A stretch of DNA of 64,000 nucleotides. Origin: Limnomonas spitsbergensis. Its lineage: Eukaryota; Chlorophyta; Chlorophyceae; Chlamydomonadales. This document shows, piece after piece, positions 30,201 to 42,200 of this stretch. Position 1 is the stretch's first letter. Each line of letters opens with the position of its first letter. Where the stretch lies: positions 3,490,501-3,554,500 of the forward strand of contig JAYJMM010000103.1 of assembly GCA_037349105.1 (NCBI GenBank). Direction: 5' to 3'. The notes below the pieces were generated by a model that saw only the letters and a list, made by a program, of their open reading frames with translations, did not search any database and was not told the origin of the DNA. The position numbers were made by a program, and so were the translations under genes.

Positions 30201-33200
30201 CCTGGGAGGGGGGACAGAGTCATGATGCTCCTAGCCCTGGGAGGGGGGACAGAGTCATGATGCTCCTAGCCCTGGGAGGGGGTACAGAGTCATGATGCTC
30301 CTAGCCCTGGGAGGGGGTACAGAGTCATAATGCTCCTAGCCCTGGGAGGGGGGACAGAGTCATGATGCTCCTAGCCCTGGGAGGGGGGACAGAGTCATGA
30401 TGCTCCTAGCCCTGGGAGGGGGGACATGGTCATGATGCTCCTAGCCCTGGGAGGGGGGACAGAGTCATGATGCTCCTAGCCCTGGGAGGGGGGACATGGT
30501 CATGATGCTCCTAGCCCTGGGAGGGGGGACAGAGTCATGATGCTCCTAGCCCTGGGAGGGGGGACAGAGTCATGATGCTGCTAGCCCTGGGAGGGGGGAC
30601 AGAGTCATGATGCTCCTAGCCCTGGGAGGGGGGACAGAGTCATGATGCTGCTAGCCCTGGGAGGGGGTACATGGTCATGATGCTCCTAGCCCTGGGAGGG
30701 GGTACAGAGTCATGATGCTCCTAGCCCTGGGAGGGGGGACAGAGTCATGATGCTCCTAGCCCTGGGAGGGGGTACAGAGTCATGATGCTCCTAGCCCTGG
30801 GAGGGGGGACAGAGTCATGATGCTCCTAGCCCTGGGAGGGGGGACATGGTCATGATGCTCCTAGCCCTGGGAGGGGGGACAGAGTCATGATGCTCCTAGC
30901 CCTGGGAGGGGGGACATGGTCATGATGCTCCTAGCCCTGGGAGGGGGGACAGAGTCATGATGCTCCTAGCCCTGGGAGGGGGGACAGAGTCATGATGCTC
31001 CTAGCCCTGGGAGGGGGGACATGGTCATGATGCTCCTAGCCCTGGGAGGGGGTACAGAGTCATGATGCTCCTAGCCCTGGGAGGGGGTACAGAGTCATGA
31101 TGCTCCTAGCCCTGGGAGGGGGTACAGAGTCATGATGCTCCTAGCCCTGGGAGGGGGGACAGAGTCATGATGCTCCTAGCCCTGGGAGGGGGGACAGAGT
31201 CATGATGCTCCTAGCCCTGGGAGGGGGGACAGAGTCATGATGCTCCTAGCCCTGGGAGGGGGTACAGAGTCATGATGCTCCTAGCCCTGGGAGGGGGGAC
31301 AGAGTCATGATGCTCCTAGCCCTGGGAGGGGGTACAGAGTCATGATGCTCCTAGCCCTGGGAGGGGGGACAGAGTCATGATGCTCCTAGCCCTGGGAGGG
31401 GGGACATGGTCATGATGCTCCTAGCCCTGGGAGGGGGGACAGAGTCATGATGCTCCTAGCCCTGGGAGGGGGGACATGGTCATGATGCTCCTAGCCCTGG
31501 GAGGGGGGACAGAGTCATGATGCTCCTAGCCCTGGGAGGGGGGACAGAGTCATGATGCTCCTAGCCCTGGGAGGGGGGACAGAGTCATGATGCTCCTAGC
31601 CCTGGGAGGGGGGACATGGTCATGATGCTCCTAGCCCTGGGAGGGGGGACATGGTCATGATGCTCCTAGCCCTGGGAGGGGGGACAGAGTCATGATGCTC
31701 CTAGCCCTGGGAGGGGGGACATGGTCATGATGCTCCTAGCCCTGGGAGGGGGGACAGAGTCATGATGCTCCTAGCCCTGGGAGGGGGGACATGGTCATGA
31801 TGCTCCTAGCCCTGGGAGGGGGGACAGAGTCATGATGCTCCTAGCCCTGGGAGGGGGGACAGAGTCATGATGCTCCTAGCCCTGGGAGGGGGTACAGAGT
31901 CATGATGCTCCTAGCCCTGGGAGGGGGGACAGAGTCATGATGCTCCTAGCCCTGGGAGGGGGGACAGAGTCATGATGCTCCTAGCCCTGGGAGGGGGGAC
32001 AGAGTCATGATGCTCCTAGCCCTGGGAGGGGGGACAGAGTCATGATGCTCCTAGCCCTGGGAGGGGGGACAGAGTCATGATGCTCCTAGCCCTGGGAGGG
32101 GGTACAGAGTCATGATGCTCCTAGCCCTGGGAGGGGGGACAGAGTCATGATGCTCCTAGCCCTGGGAGGGGGGACATGGTCATGATGCTCCTAGCCCTGG
32201 GAGGGGGGACAGAGTCATGATGCTCCTAGCCCTGGGAGGGGGGACAGAGTCATGATGCTCCTAGCCCTGGGAGGGGGTACAGAGTCATGATGCTCCTAGC
32301 CCTGGGAGGGGGGACAGAGTCATGATGCTCCTAGCCCTGGGAGGGGGGACAGAGTCATGATGCTCCTAGCCCTGGGAGGGGGGACAGAGTCATGATGCTC
32401 CTAGCCCTGGGAGGGGGGACAGAGTCATGATGCTCCTAGCCCTGGGAGGGGGGACAGAGTCATGATGCTCCTAGCCCTGGGAGGGGGGACAGAGTCATGA
32501 TGCTCCTAGCCCTGGGAGGGGGTACAGAGTCATGATGCTCCTAGCCCTGGGAGGGGGGACAGAGTCATGATGCTCCTAGCCCTGGGAGGGGGGACATGGT
32601 CATGATGCTCCTAGCCCTGGGAGGGGGTACAGAGTCATGATGCTCCTAGCCCTGGGAGGGGGTACAGAGTCATGATGCTCCTAGCCCTGGGAGGGGGGAC
32701 AGAGTCATGATGCTCCTAGCCCTGGGAGGGGGGACAGAGTCATGATGCTCCTAGCCCTGGGAGGGGGTACAGAGTCATGATGCTCCTAGCCCTGGGAGGG
32801 GGGACAGAGTCATGATGCTCCTAGCCCTGGGAGGGGGGACATGGTCATGATGCTCCTAGCCCTGGGAGGGGGGACAGAGTCATGATGCTCCTAGCCCTGG
32901 GAGGGGGGACAGAGTCATGATGCTCCTAGCCCTGGGAGGGGGGACAGAGTCATGATGCTCCTAGCCCTGGGAGGGGGGACAGAGTCATGATGCTCCTAGC
33001 CCTGGGAGGGGGGACAGAGTCATGATGCTCCTAGCCCTGGGAGGGGGGACATGGTCATGATGCTCCTAGCCCTGGGAGGGGGGACAGAGTCATGATGCTC
33101 CTACCCCTGGGAGGGGGGACAGAGTCATGATGCTCCTAGCCCTGGGAGGGGGGACAGAGTCATGATGCTCCTAGCCCTGGGAGGGGGTACAGAGTCATGA

Positions 33201-36200
33201 TGCTCCTAGCCCTGGGAGGGGGTACAGAGTCATGATGCTCCTAGCCCTGGGAGGGGGGACAGAGTCATGATGCTCCTAGCCCTGGGAGGGGGGACAGAGT
33301 CATGATGCTCCTAGCCCTGGGAGGGGGTACAGAGTCATGATGCTCCTAGCCCTGGGAGGGGGTACAGAGTCATGATGCTCCTAGCCCTGGGAGGGGGGAC
33401 AGAGTCATGATGCTCCTAGCCCTGGGAGGGGGGACAGAGTCATGATGCTCCTAGCCCTGGGAGGGGGGACATGGTCATGATGCTCCTAGCCCTGGGAGGG
33501 GGGACAGAGTCATGATGCTCCTAGCCCTGGGAGGGGGGACATGGTCATGATGCTCCTAGCCCTGGGAGGGGGGACAGAGTCATGATGCTCCTAGCCCTGG
33601 GAGGGGGGACAGAGTCATGATGCTGCTAGCCCTGGGAGGGGGGACAGAGTCATGATGCTCCTAGCCCTGGGAGGGGGGACAGAGTCATGATGCTGCTAGC
33701 CCTGGGAGGGGGTACATGGTCATGATGCTCCTAGCCCTGGGAGGGGGTACAGAGTCATGATGCTCCTAGCCCTGGGAGGGGGGACAGAGTCATGATGCTC
33801 CTAGCCCTGGGAGGGGGTACAGAGTCATGATGCTCCTAGCCCTGGGAGGGGGGACAGAGTCATGATGCTCCTAGCCCTGGGAGGGGGGACATGGTCATGA
33901 TGCTCCTAGCCCTGGGAGGGGGGACAGAGTCATGATGCTCCTAGCCCTGGGAGGGGGGACAGAGTCATGATGCTCCTAGCCCTGGGAGGGGGGACAGAGT
34001 CATGATGCTCCTAGCCCTGGGAGGGGGTACAGAGTCATGATGCTCCTAGCCCTGGGAGGGGGTACAGAGTCATGATGCTCCTAGCCCTGGGAGGGGGTAC
34101 AGAGTCATGATGCTCCTAGCCCTGGGAGGGGGGACAATGTCATGATGCTCCTAGCCCTGGGAGGGGGGACAGAGTCATGATGCTCCTAGCCCTGGGAGGG
34201 GGGACAGAGTCATGATGCTCCTAGCCCTGGGAGGGGGGACAGAGTCATGATGCTCCTAGCCCTGGGAGGGGGGACAGAGTCATGATGCTCCTAGCCCTGT
34301 ATGTCTTGAAATTGTATTTCATGACGAAACCAGTAGAAGGATTCACAAATATCGGCAAACAGGCTCACAATCACAACTGAGGGTTAAGGTGCATCCAAGT
34401 CTTTTGTCGCTCAACGTCAATCTATGTCTGCATTCAGCCCTCCCCACTGATTCTGAAGTCCTAAAACTTGAACTCTCGGCCCTTCGATATGAACTTTGCA
34501 CCCTGCACCATCAAATTCAAACCGTCATCAACAAAACCTAGACCCTCACCCTGTGTAGCTGGTGCTGAGGGCGGAGGCAGTACGGTTGCCAGGTGGATCT
34601 CATCAGTGGTCACGGGGCGGCACACAACATTCTGCATGACAGCGATTGGGAGCACATGCCAACAGGGTGCAGAGTTACCTAAGTTCAGGGTATGTACAAA
34701 GAGGGGATCTCAGCGGGCATAAGCAGGGGGCACATTCTGGGTTGGAGTGCAACATCACTGTACATGAGCGGGGCATGTGGGGCCCTCCTGACATGATGGC
34801 CGCATGTTCCCCCAGCTCAACAGTGGACATCTGCGGACAAGACCACCCGTACACATTGGGGACACGGAAGGTGATAGACGCTTCTGACTGGAGATCCGGA
34901 CAGTCTGGAACGGAAGGGGTGTGCAGATAGGGCCTTCAGCCTCGTATCACACCCTTCACCCTTCACCCTGGACAGATCCGCCTGCACCCTCAAATCTGAA
35001 TATATCCAGCATAAACCCTAAACCCTGCCCCCTGCCACAGTACCCGCCCTAAACCCTATTCCCTACTCCATAACCCAAAACCCTATGAGGATCCCTAGCC
35101 TTACACTCAGTGCACATTAACCCTATGAGGATCCCTAGCCTTACCCTCAGTGCGCATTAACCCTATGAGGATCCCTAGCCTTACCCTCAGTGCACATTAA
35201 CCCTATGAGGATCCCTAGCCTTACCCTCAGTGCGCATTAACCCTATGAGGATCCCTAGCCTTACCATCAGTGCGCATTAACCCTATGTGGATCCCTAGCC
35301 TTACCATCAGTGCACATTAACCCTATGAGAATCCCTAGCCTTACCATCAGTGCACATTAACCCTATGAGGATCCCTAGCCTTACACTCAGTGCACATTAA
35401 CCCTATGTGGATCCCTAGCCTTACCCTCAGTGCACATTAACCCTATGTGGATCCCTAGCCTTACCCTCAGTGCGCATTAACCCTATGAGGATCCCTAGCC
35501 TTACCATCAGTGCGCATTAACCCTATGAGGATCCCTAGCCTTACCCTCAGTGCGCATTAACCCTATGAGGATCCCTAGCCTTACACTCAGTGCGCATTAA
35601 CCCTATGTGGATCCCTAGCCTTACCATCAGTGCGCATTAACCCTATGAGGATCCCTAGCCTTACCCTCAGTGCACATTAACCCTATGAGGATCCCTAGCC
35701 TTACCCTCAGTGCACATTAACCCTATGAGGATCCCTAGCCTTACCCTCGGTGCACATTAACCCTATGAGGATCCCTAGCCTTACCATCAGTGCGCATTAA
35801 CCCTATGAGGATCCCTAGCCTTACCATCAGTGCACATTAACCCTATGAGGATCCCTAGCCTTACCATCAGTGCGCATTAACCCTATGAGGATCCCTAGCC
35901 TTACCCTCAGTGCGCATTAACCCTATGAGGATCCCTAGCCTTACCATCAGTGCACATTAACCCTATGAGGATCCCTAGCCTTACCATCAGTGCGCATTAA
36001 CCCTATGAGGATCCCTAGCCTTACCCTCAGTGCGCATTAACCCTATGAGGATCCCTAGCCTTACCATCAGTGCGCATTAACCCTATGAGGATCCCTAGCC
36101 TTACCCTCAGTGCGCATTAACCCTATGTGGATCCCTAGCCTTACCATCAGTGCGCATTAACCCTATGTGGATCCCTAGCCTTACCATCAGTGCGCATTAA

Positions 36201-39200
36201 CCCTATGTGGATCCCTAGCCTTACCCTCAGTGCACATTAACCCTATGAGGATCCCTAGCCTTACCATCAGTGCGCATTAACCCTATGAGGATCCCTAGCC
36301 TTACCATCAGTGCACATTAACCCTATGAGGATCCCTAGCCTTACCCTCAGTGCGCATTAACCCTATGTGGATCCCTAGCCTTACCATCAGTGCACATTAA
36401 CCCTATGAGGATCCCTAGCCTTACCATCAGTGCGCATTAACCCTATGAGGATCCCTAGCCTTACCATCAGTGCGCATTAACCCTATGAGGATCCCTAGCC
36501 TTACCATCAGTGCACATTAACCCTATGTGGATCCCTAGCCTTACCCTCAGTGCGCATTCACCCTATGTGGATCCCTAGCCTTACCCTCAGTGCACATTAA
36601 CCCTATGAGGATCCCTAGCCTTACCATCAATGCGCATTAACCCTATGAGGATCCCTAGCCTTACCATCAGTGCACATTAACCCTATGAGGATCCCTAGCC
36701 TTACCATCAGTGCGCATTAACCCTATGAGGATCCCTAGCCTTACCATCAGTGCACATTAACCCTATGAGGATCCCTAGCCTTACCATCAGTGCGCATTAA
36801 CCCTATGTGGATCCCTAGCCTTACCATCAATGCGCATTAACCCTATGAGGATCCCTAGCCTTACCCTCAGTGCACATTAACCCTATGAGGATCCCTAGCC
36901 TTACCATCAGTGCGCATTAACCCTATGTGGATCCCTAGCCTTACCATCAATGCACATTAACCCTATGTGGATCCCTAGCCTTACCATCAGTGCGCATTAA
37001 CCCTATGAGGATCCCTAGCCTTACCATCAGTGCGCATTAACCCTATGAGGATCCCTAGCCTTACCATCAGTGCGCATTAACCCTATGAGGATCCCTAGCC
37101 TTACCATCAATGCACATTAACCCTATGTGGATCCCTAGCCTTACCATCAGTGCACATTAACCTTATGAGGATCCCTAGCCTTACCCTCAGTGCGCATTAA
37201 CCCTATGAGGATCCCTAGCCTTACCATCAGTGCACATTAACCCTATGTGGATCCCTAGCCTTACCCTCAGTGCACATTAACCCTATGTGGATCCCTAGCC
37301 TTACCCTCAGTGCGCATTAACCCTATGAGGATCCCTAGCCTTACCCTCAGTGCGCATTAACCCTATGAGGATCCCTAGCCTTACAATCAGTGCACATTAA
37401 CCCTATGTGGATCCCTAGCCTTACCCTCGGTGCACATTAACCCTATGTGGATCCCTAGCCTTACCATCAGTGCACATTAACCCTATGAGGATCCCTAGCC
37501 TTACCATCAGTGCACATTAACCCTATGTGGATCCCTAGCCTTACCCTCAGTGCGCATTAACCCTATGTGGATCCCTAGCCTTACCCTCAGTGCACATTAA
37601 CCCTATGTGGATCCCTAGCCTTACCCTCAGTGCGCATTAACCCTATGTGGATCCCTAGCCTTACCCTCAGTGCACATTAACCCTATGTGGATCCCTAGCC
37701 TTACCCTCAGTGCACATTAACCCTATGTGGATCCCTAGCCTTACCCTCAGTGCACATTAACCCTATGAGGATCCCTAGCCTTACCCTCAGTGCACATTAA
37801 CCCTATGAGGATCCCTAGCCTTACCCTCAGTGCACATTAACCCTATGTGGATCCCTAGCCTTACCCTCAGTGCACATTAACCCTATGAGGATCCCTAGCC
37901 TTACCCTCAGTGCGCATTTACCCTATGTGGATCCCTAGCCTTACCCTCAGTGCGCATTAACCCTATGAGGATCCCTAGCCTTACCATCAGTGCGCATTAA
38001 CCCTATGAGGATCCCTAGCCTTACCATCAGTGCACATTAACCCTATGTGGATCCCTAGCCTTACCATCAGTGCACATTAACCCTATGAGGATCCCTAGCC
38101 TCACCCTCGGTGCACATTAACCCTATGTGGATCCCTAGCCTTACCCTCAGTGCACATTAACCCTATGAGGATCCCTAGCCTTACCCTCAGTGCGCATTAA
38201 CCCTATGAGGATCCCTAGCCTTACCATCAGTGCACATTAACCCTATGTGGATCCCTAGCCTTACCCTCAGTGCACATTAACCCTATGTGGATCCCTAGCC
38301 TTACCCTCAGTGCGCATTAACCCTATGTGGATCCCTAGCCTTACCCTCAGTGCACATTAACCCTATGTGGATCCCTAGCCTTACCCTCAGTGCGCATTAA
38401 CCCTATGAGGATCCCTAGCCTTACCATCAGTGCGCATTAACCCTATGAGGATCCCTAGCCTTACCCTCAGTGCACATTAACCCTATGTGGATCCCTAGCC
38501 TTACCATCAGTGCGCATTAACCCTATGAGGATCCCTAGCCTTACCATCAGTGCACATTAACCCTATGTGGATCCCTAGCCTTACCCTCAGTGCGCATTAA
38601 CCCTATGTGGATCCCTAGCCTTACCCTCAGTGCGCATTAACCCTATGTGGATCCCTAGCCTTACCATCAGTGCACATTAACCCTATGAGGATCCCTAGCC
38701 TTACCCTCAGTGCGCATTAACCCTATGTGGATCCCTAGCCTTACCCTCAGTGCACATTAACCCTATGTGGATCCCTAGCCTTACCCTCAGTGCACATTAA
38801 CCCTATGTGGATCCCTAGCCTTACCCTCAGTGCACATTAACCCTATGTGGATCCCTAGCCTTACCCTCAGTGCGCATTAACCCTATGAGGATCCCTAGCC
38901 TTACCCTCAGTGCGCATTAACCCTATGTGGATCCCTAGCCTTACCATCAGTGCGCATTAACCCTATGTGGATCCCTAGCCTTACCCTCAGTGCGCATTAA
39001 CCCTATGTGGATCCCTAGCCTTACCCTCAGTGCGCATTAACCCTATGTGGATCCCTAGCCTTACCCTCAGTGCACATTAACCCTATGTGGATCCCTAGCC
39101 TTACCCTCAGTGCACATTAACCCTATGTGGATCCCTAGCCTTACCCTCAGTGCGCATTAACCCTATGTGGATCCCTAGCCTTACCCTCAGTGCACATTAA

Positions 39201-42200
39201 CCCTATGTGGATCCCTAGCCTTACCCTCAGTGCGCATTAACCCTATGAGGATCCCTAGCCTTACCATCAGTGCGCATTAACCCTATGAGGATCCCTAGCC
39301 TTACCATCAGTGCACATTAACCCTATGAGGATCCCTAGCCTTACCCTCAGTGCACATTAACCCTATGAGGATCCCTAGCCTTACCCTCAGTGCACATTAA
39401 CCCTATGTGGATCCCTAGCCTTACCATCAGTGCGCATTAACCCTATGTGGATCCCTAGCCTTACCCTCAGTGCACATTAACCCTATGTGGATCCCTAGCC
39501 TTACCCTCAGTGCGCATTAACCCTATGAGGATCCCTAGCCTTACCCTCAGTGCGCATTAACCCTATGTGGATCCCTAGCCTTACCATCAGTGCGCATTAA
39601 CCCTATGTGGATCCCTAGCCTTACCATCAGTGCACATTAACCCTATGAGGATCCCTAGCCTTACCCTCAGTGCACATTAACCCTATGAGGATCCCTAGCC
39701 TTACCATCAGTGCACATTAACCCTATGAGGATCCCTAGCCTTACCCTCAGTGCACATTAACCCTATGTGGATCCCTAGCCTTACCCTCAGTGCGCATTAA
39801 CCCTATGTGGATCCCTAGCCTTACCCTCAGTGCACATTAACCCTATGAGGATCCCTAGCCTTACCATCAGTGCGCATTAACCCTATGAGGATCCCTAGCC
39901 TTACCCTCAGTGCACATTAACCCTATGTGGATCCCTAGCCTTACCATCAGTGCGCATTAACCCTATGAGGATCCCTAGCCTTACCATCAGTGCGCATTAA
40001 CCCTATGTGGATCCCTAGCCTTACCCTCAGTGCGCATTAACCCTATGTGGATCCCTAGCCTTACCCTCAGTGCACATTAACCCTATGTGGATCCCTAGCC
40101 TTACCCTCAGTGCACATTAACCCTATGTGGATCCCTAGCCTTACCCTCAGTGCACATTAACCCTATGTGGATCCCTAGCCTTACCCTCAGTGCGCATTAA
40201 CCCTATGAGGATCCCTAGCCTTACCATCAGTGCGCATTAACCCTATGAGGATCCCTAGCCTTACCCTCAGTGCACATTAACCCTATGTGGATCCCTAGCC
40301 TTACCATCAGTGCGCATTAACCCTATGAGGATCCCTAGCCTTACCATCAGTGCACATTAACCCTATGTGGATCCCTAGCCTTACCCTCAGTGCGCATTAA
40401 CCCTATGTGGATCCCTAGCCTTACCCTCAGTGCGCATTAACCCTATGTGGATCCCTAGCCTTACCATCAGTGCACATTAACCCTATGAGGATCCCTAGCC
40501 TTACCCTCAGTGCGCATTAACCCTATGTGGATCCCTAGCCTTACCCTCAGTGCACATTAACCCTATGTGGATCCCTAGCCTTACCCTCAGTGCACATTAA
40601 CCCTATGTGGATCCCTAGCCTTACCCTCAGTGCACATTAACCCTATGTGGATCCCTAGCCTTACCCTCAGTGCGCATTAACCCTATGAGGATCCCTAGCC
40701 TTACCCTCAGTGCGCATTAACCCTATGTGGATCCCTAGCCTTACCATCAGTGCGCATTAACCCTATGTGGATCCCTAGCCTTACCCTCAGTGCGCATTAA
40801 CCCTATGTGGATCCCTAGCCTTACCCTCAGTGCGCATTAACCCTATGTGGATCCCTAGCCTTACCCTCAGTGCACATTAACCCTATGTGGATCCCTAGCC
40901 TTACCCTCAGTGCACATTAACCCTATGTGGATCCCTAGCCTTACCCTCAGTGCGCATTAACCCTATGAGGATCCCTAGCCTTACCCTCAGTGCACATTAA
41001 CCCTATGTGGATCCCTAGCCTTACCCTCAGTGCGCATTAACCCTATGAGGATCCCTAGCCTTACCATCAGTGCGCATTAACCCTATGAGGATCCCTAGCC
41101 TTACCATCAGTGCACATTAACCCTATGAGGATCCCTAGCCTTACCCTCAGTGCACATTAACCCTATGAGGATCCCTAGCCTTACCCTCAGTGCACATTAA
41201 CCCTATGTGGATCCCTAGCCTTACCATCAGTGCGCATTAACCCTATGTGGATCCCTAGCCTTACCCTCAGTGCACATTAACCCTATGTGGATCCCTAGCC
41301 TTACCCTCAGTGCGCATTAACCCTATGAGGATCCCTAGCCTTACCCTCAGTGCGCATTAACCCTATGTGGATCCCTAGCCTTACCATCAGTGCGCATTAA
41401 CCCTATGTGGATCCCTAGCCTTACCATCAGTGCACATTAACCCTATGAGGATCCCTAGCCTTACCCTCAGTGCACATTAACCCTATGAGGATCCCTAGCC
41501 TTACCATCAGTGCACATTAACCCTATGAGGATCCCTAGCCTTACCCTCAGTGCACATTAACCCTATGTGGATCCCTAGCCTTACCCTCAGTGCGCATTAA
41601 CCCTATGTGGATCCCTAGCCTTACCCTCAGTGCACATTAACCCTATGAGGATCCCTAGCCTTACCATCAGTGCGCATTAACCCTATGAGGATCCCTAGCC
41701 TTACCCTCAGTGCGCATTAACCCTATGAGGATCCCTAGCCTTACCATCAGTGCGCATTAACCCTATGAGGATCCCTAGCCTTACCATCAGTGCACATTAA
41801 CCCTATGAGGATCCCTAGCCTTACCATCAGTGCGCATTAACCCTATGAGGATCCCTAGCCTTACCATCAGTGCGCATTAACCCTATGAGGATCCCTAGCC
41901 TTACCCTCAGTGCACATTAACCCTATGAGGATCCCTAGCCTTACCCTCAGTGCACATTAACCCTATGAGGATCCCTAGCCTTACCATCAGTGCGCATTAA
42001 CCCTATGTGGATCCCTAGCCTTACCCTCAGTGCACATTAACCCTATGTGGATCCCTAGCCTTACCATCAGTGCGCATTAACCCTATGAGGATCCCTAGCC
42101 TTACCCTCAGTGCGCATTAACCCTATGAGGATCCCTAGCCTTACCATCAGTGCGCATTAACCCTATGAGGATCCCTAGCCTTACCATCAGTGCGCATTAA

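Larger units (their letters stand above)
1453..34299 (+). repeat. 35-bp minisatellite array, about 939 units
   Basis: Head-to-tail units of 35 bp with the conserved core TCATGATGCTCCTAGCCCTG followed by a G run. Variation is almost confined to a few alternative sites: GGGGGGAC or GGGGGTAC, ACAGAG or ACATGG, ATGCTCC or ATACTCC, TGCTCC or TGCTGC, CTAGCCC or CTACCCC. Ten units are 34 bp (one G lost), near 7402, 9326, 10865, 12824, 14363, 20872, 22796, 24335, 26294 and 27833. TCATGA is present in nearly every unit. TGA and TAG in each unit and a period not divisible by three rule out coding. The array lies inside USP intron 2; the sense transcript carries the C-rich strand. Confidence 0.98.
1391..34549 (-). 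other. USP intron 2, 33.2 kb, about 99% minisatellite
   Basis: GT-AG intron between exon 2 and exon 3. Donor ACACAGG^GTGAGG at 34549; acceptor CCTTTCAG ending at 1391. Only about 250 bp at the 5' end and 62 bp at the 3' end are not satellite. The 5' end (34300-34549) has no recognisable element. Confidence 0.9.

Noticed and set aside
1453..34299. Repetitive protein gene encoded by the 35-bp array
   Set aside because: 35 is not divisible by three and every unit holds TGA and TAG, so all frames close within about 105 bp.
1453..34299. Strong G-quadruplex array
   Set aside because: Each unit has one compact G cluster (GGGAGGGGGG) and the next cluster is about 25 bases away, so a classical short-loop quadruplex is not met; only long-loop forms are possible.
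34468..34930. Plus-strand reading frames of 84 and 94 codons between the arrays
   Set aside because: They overlap USP exon 2 on the other strand or its flanking intron and match no family I know.
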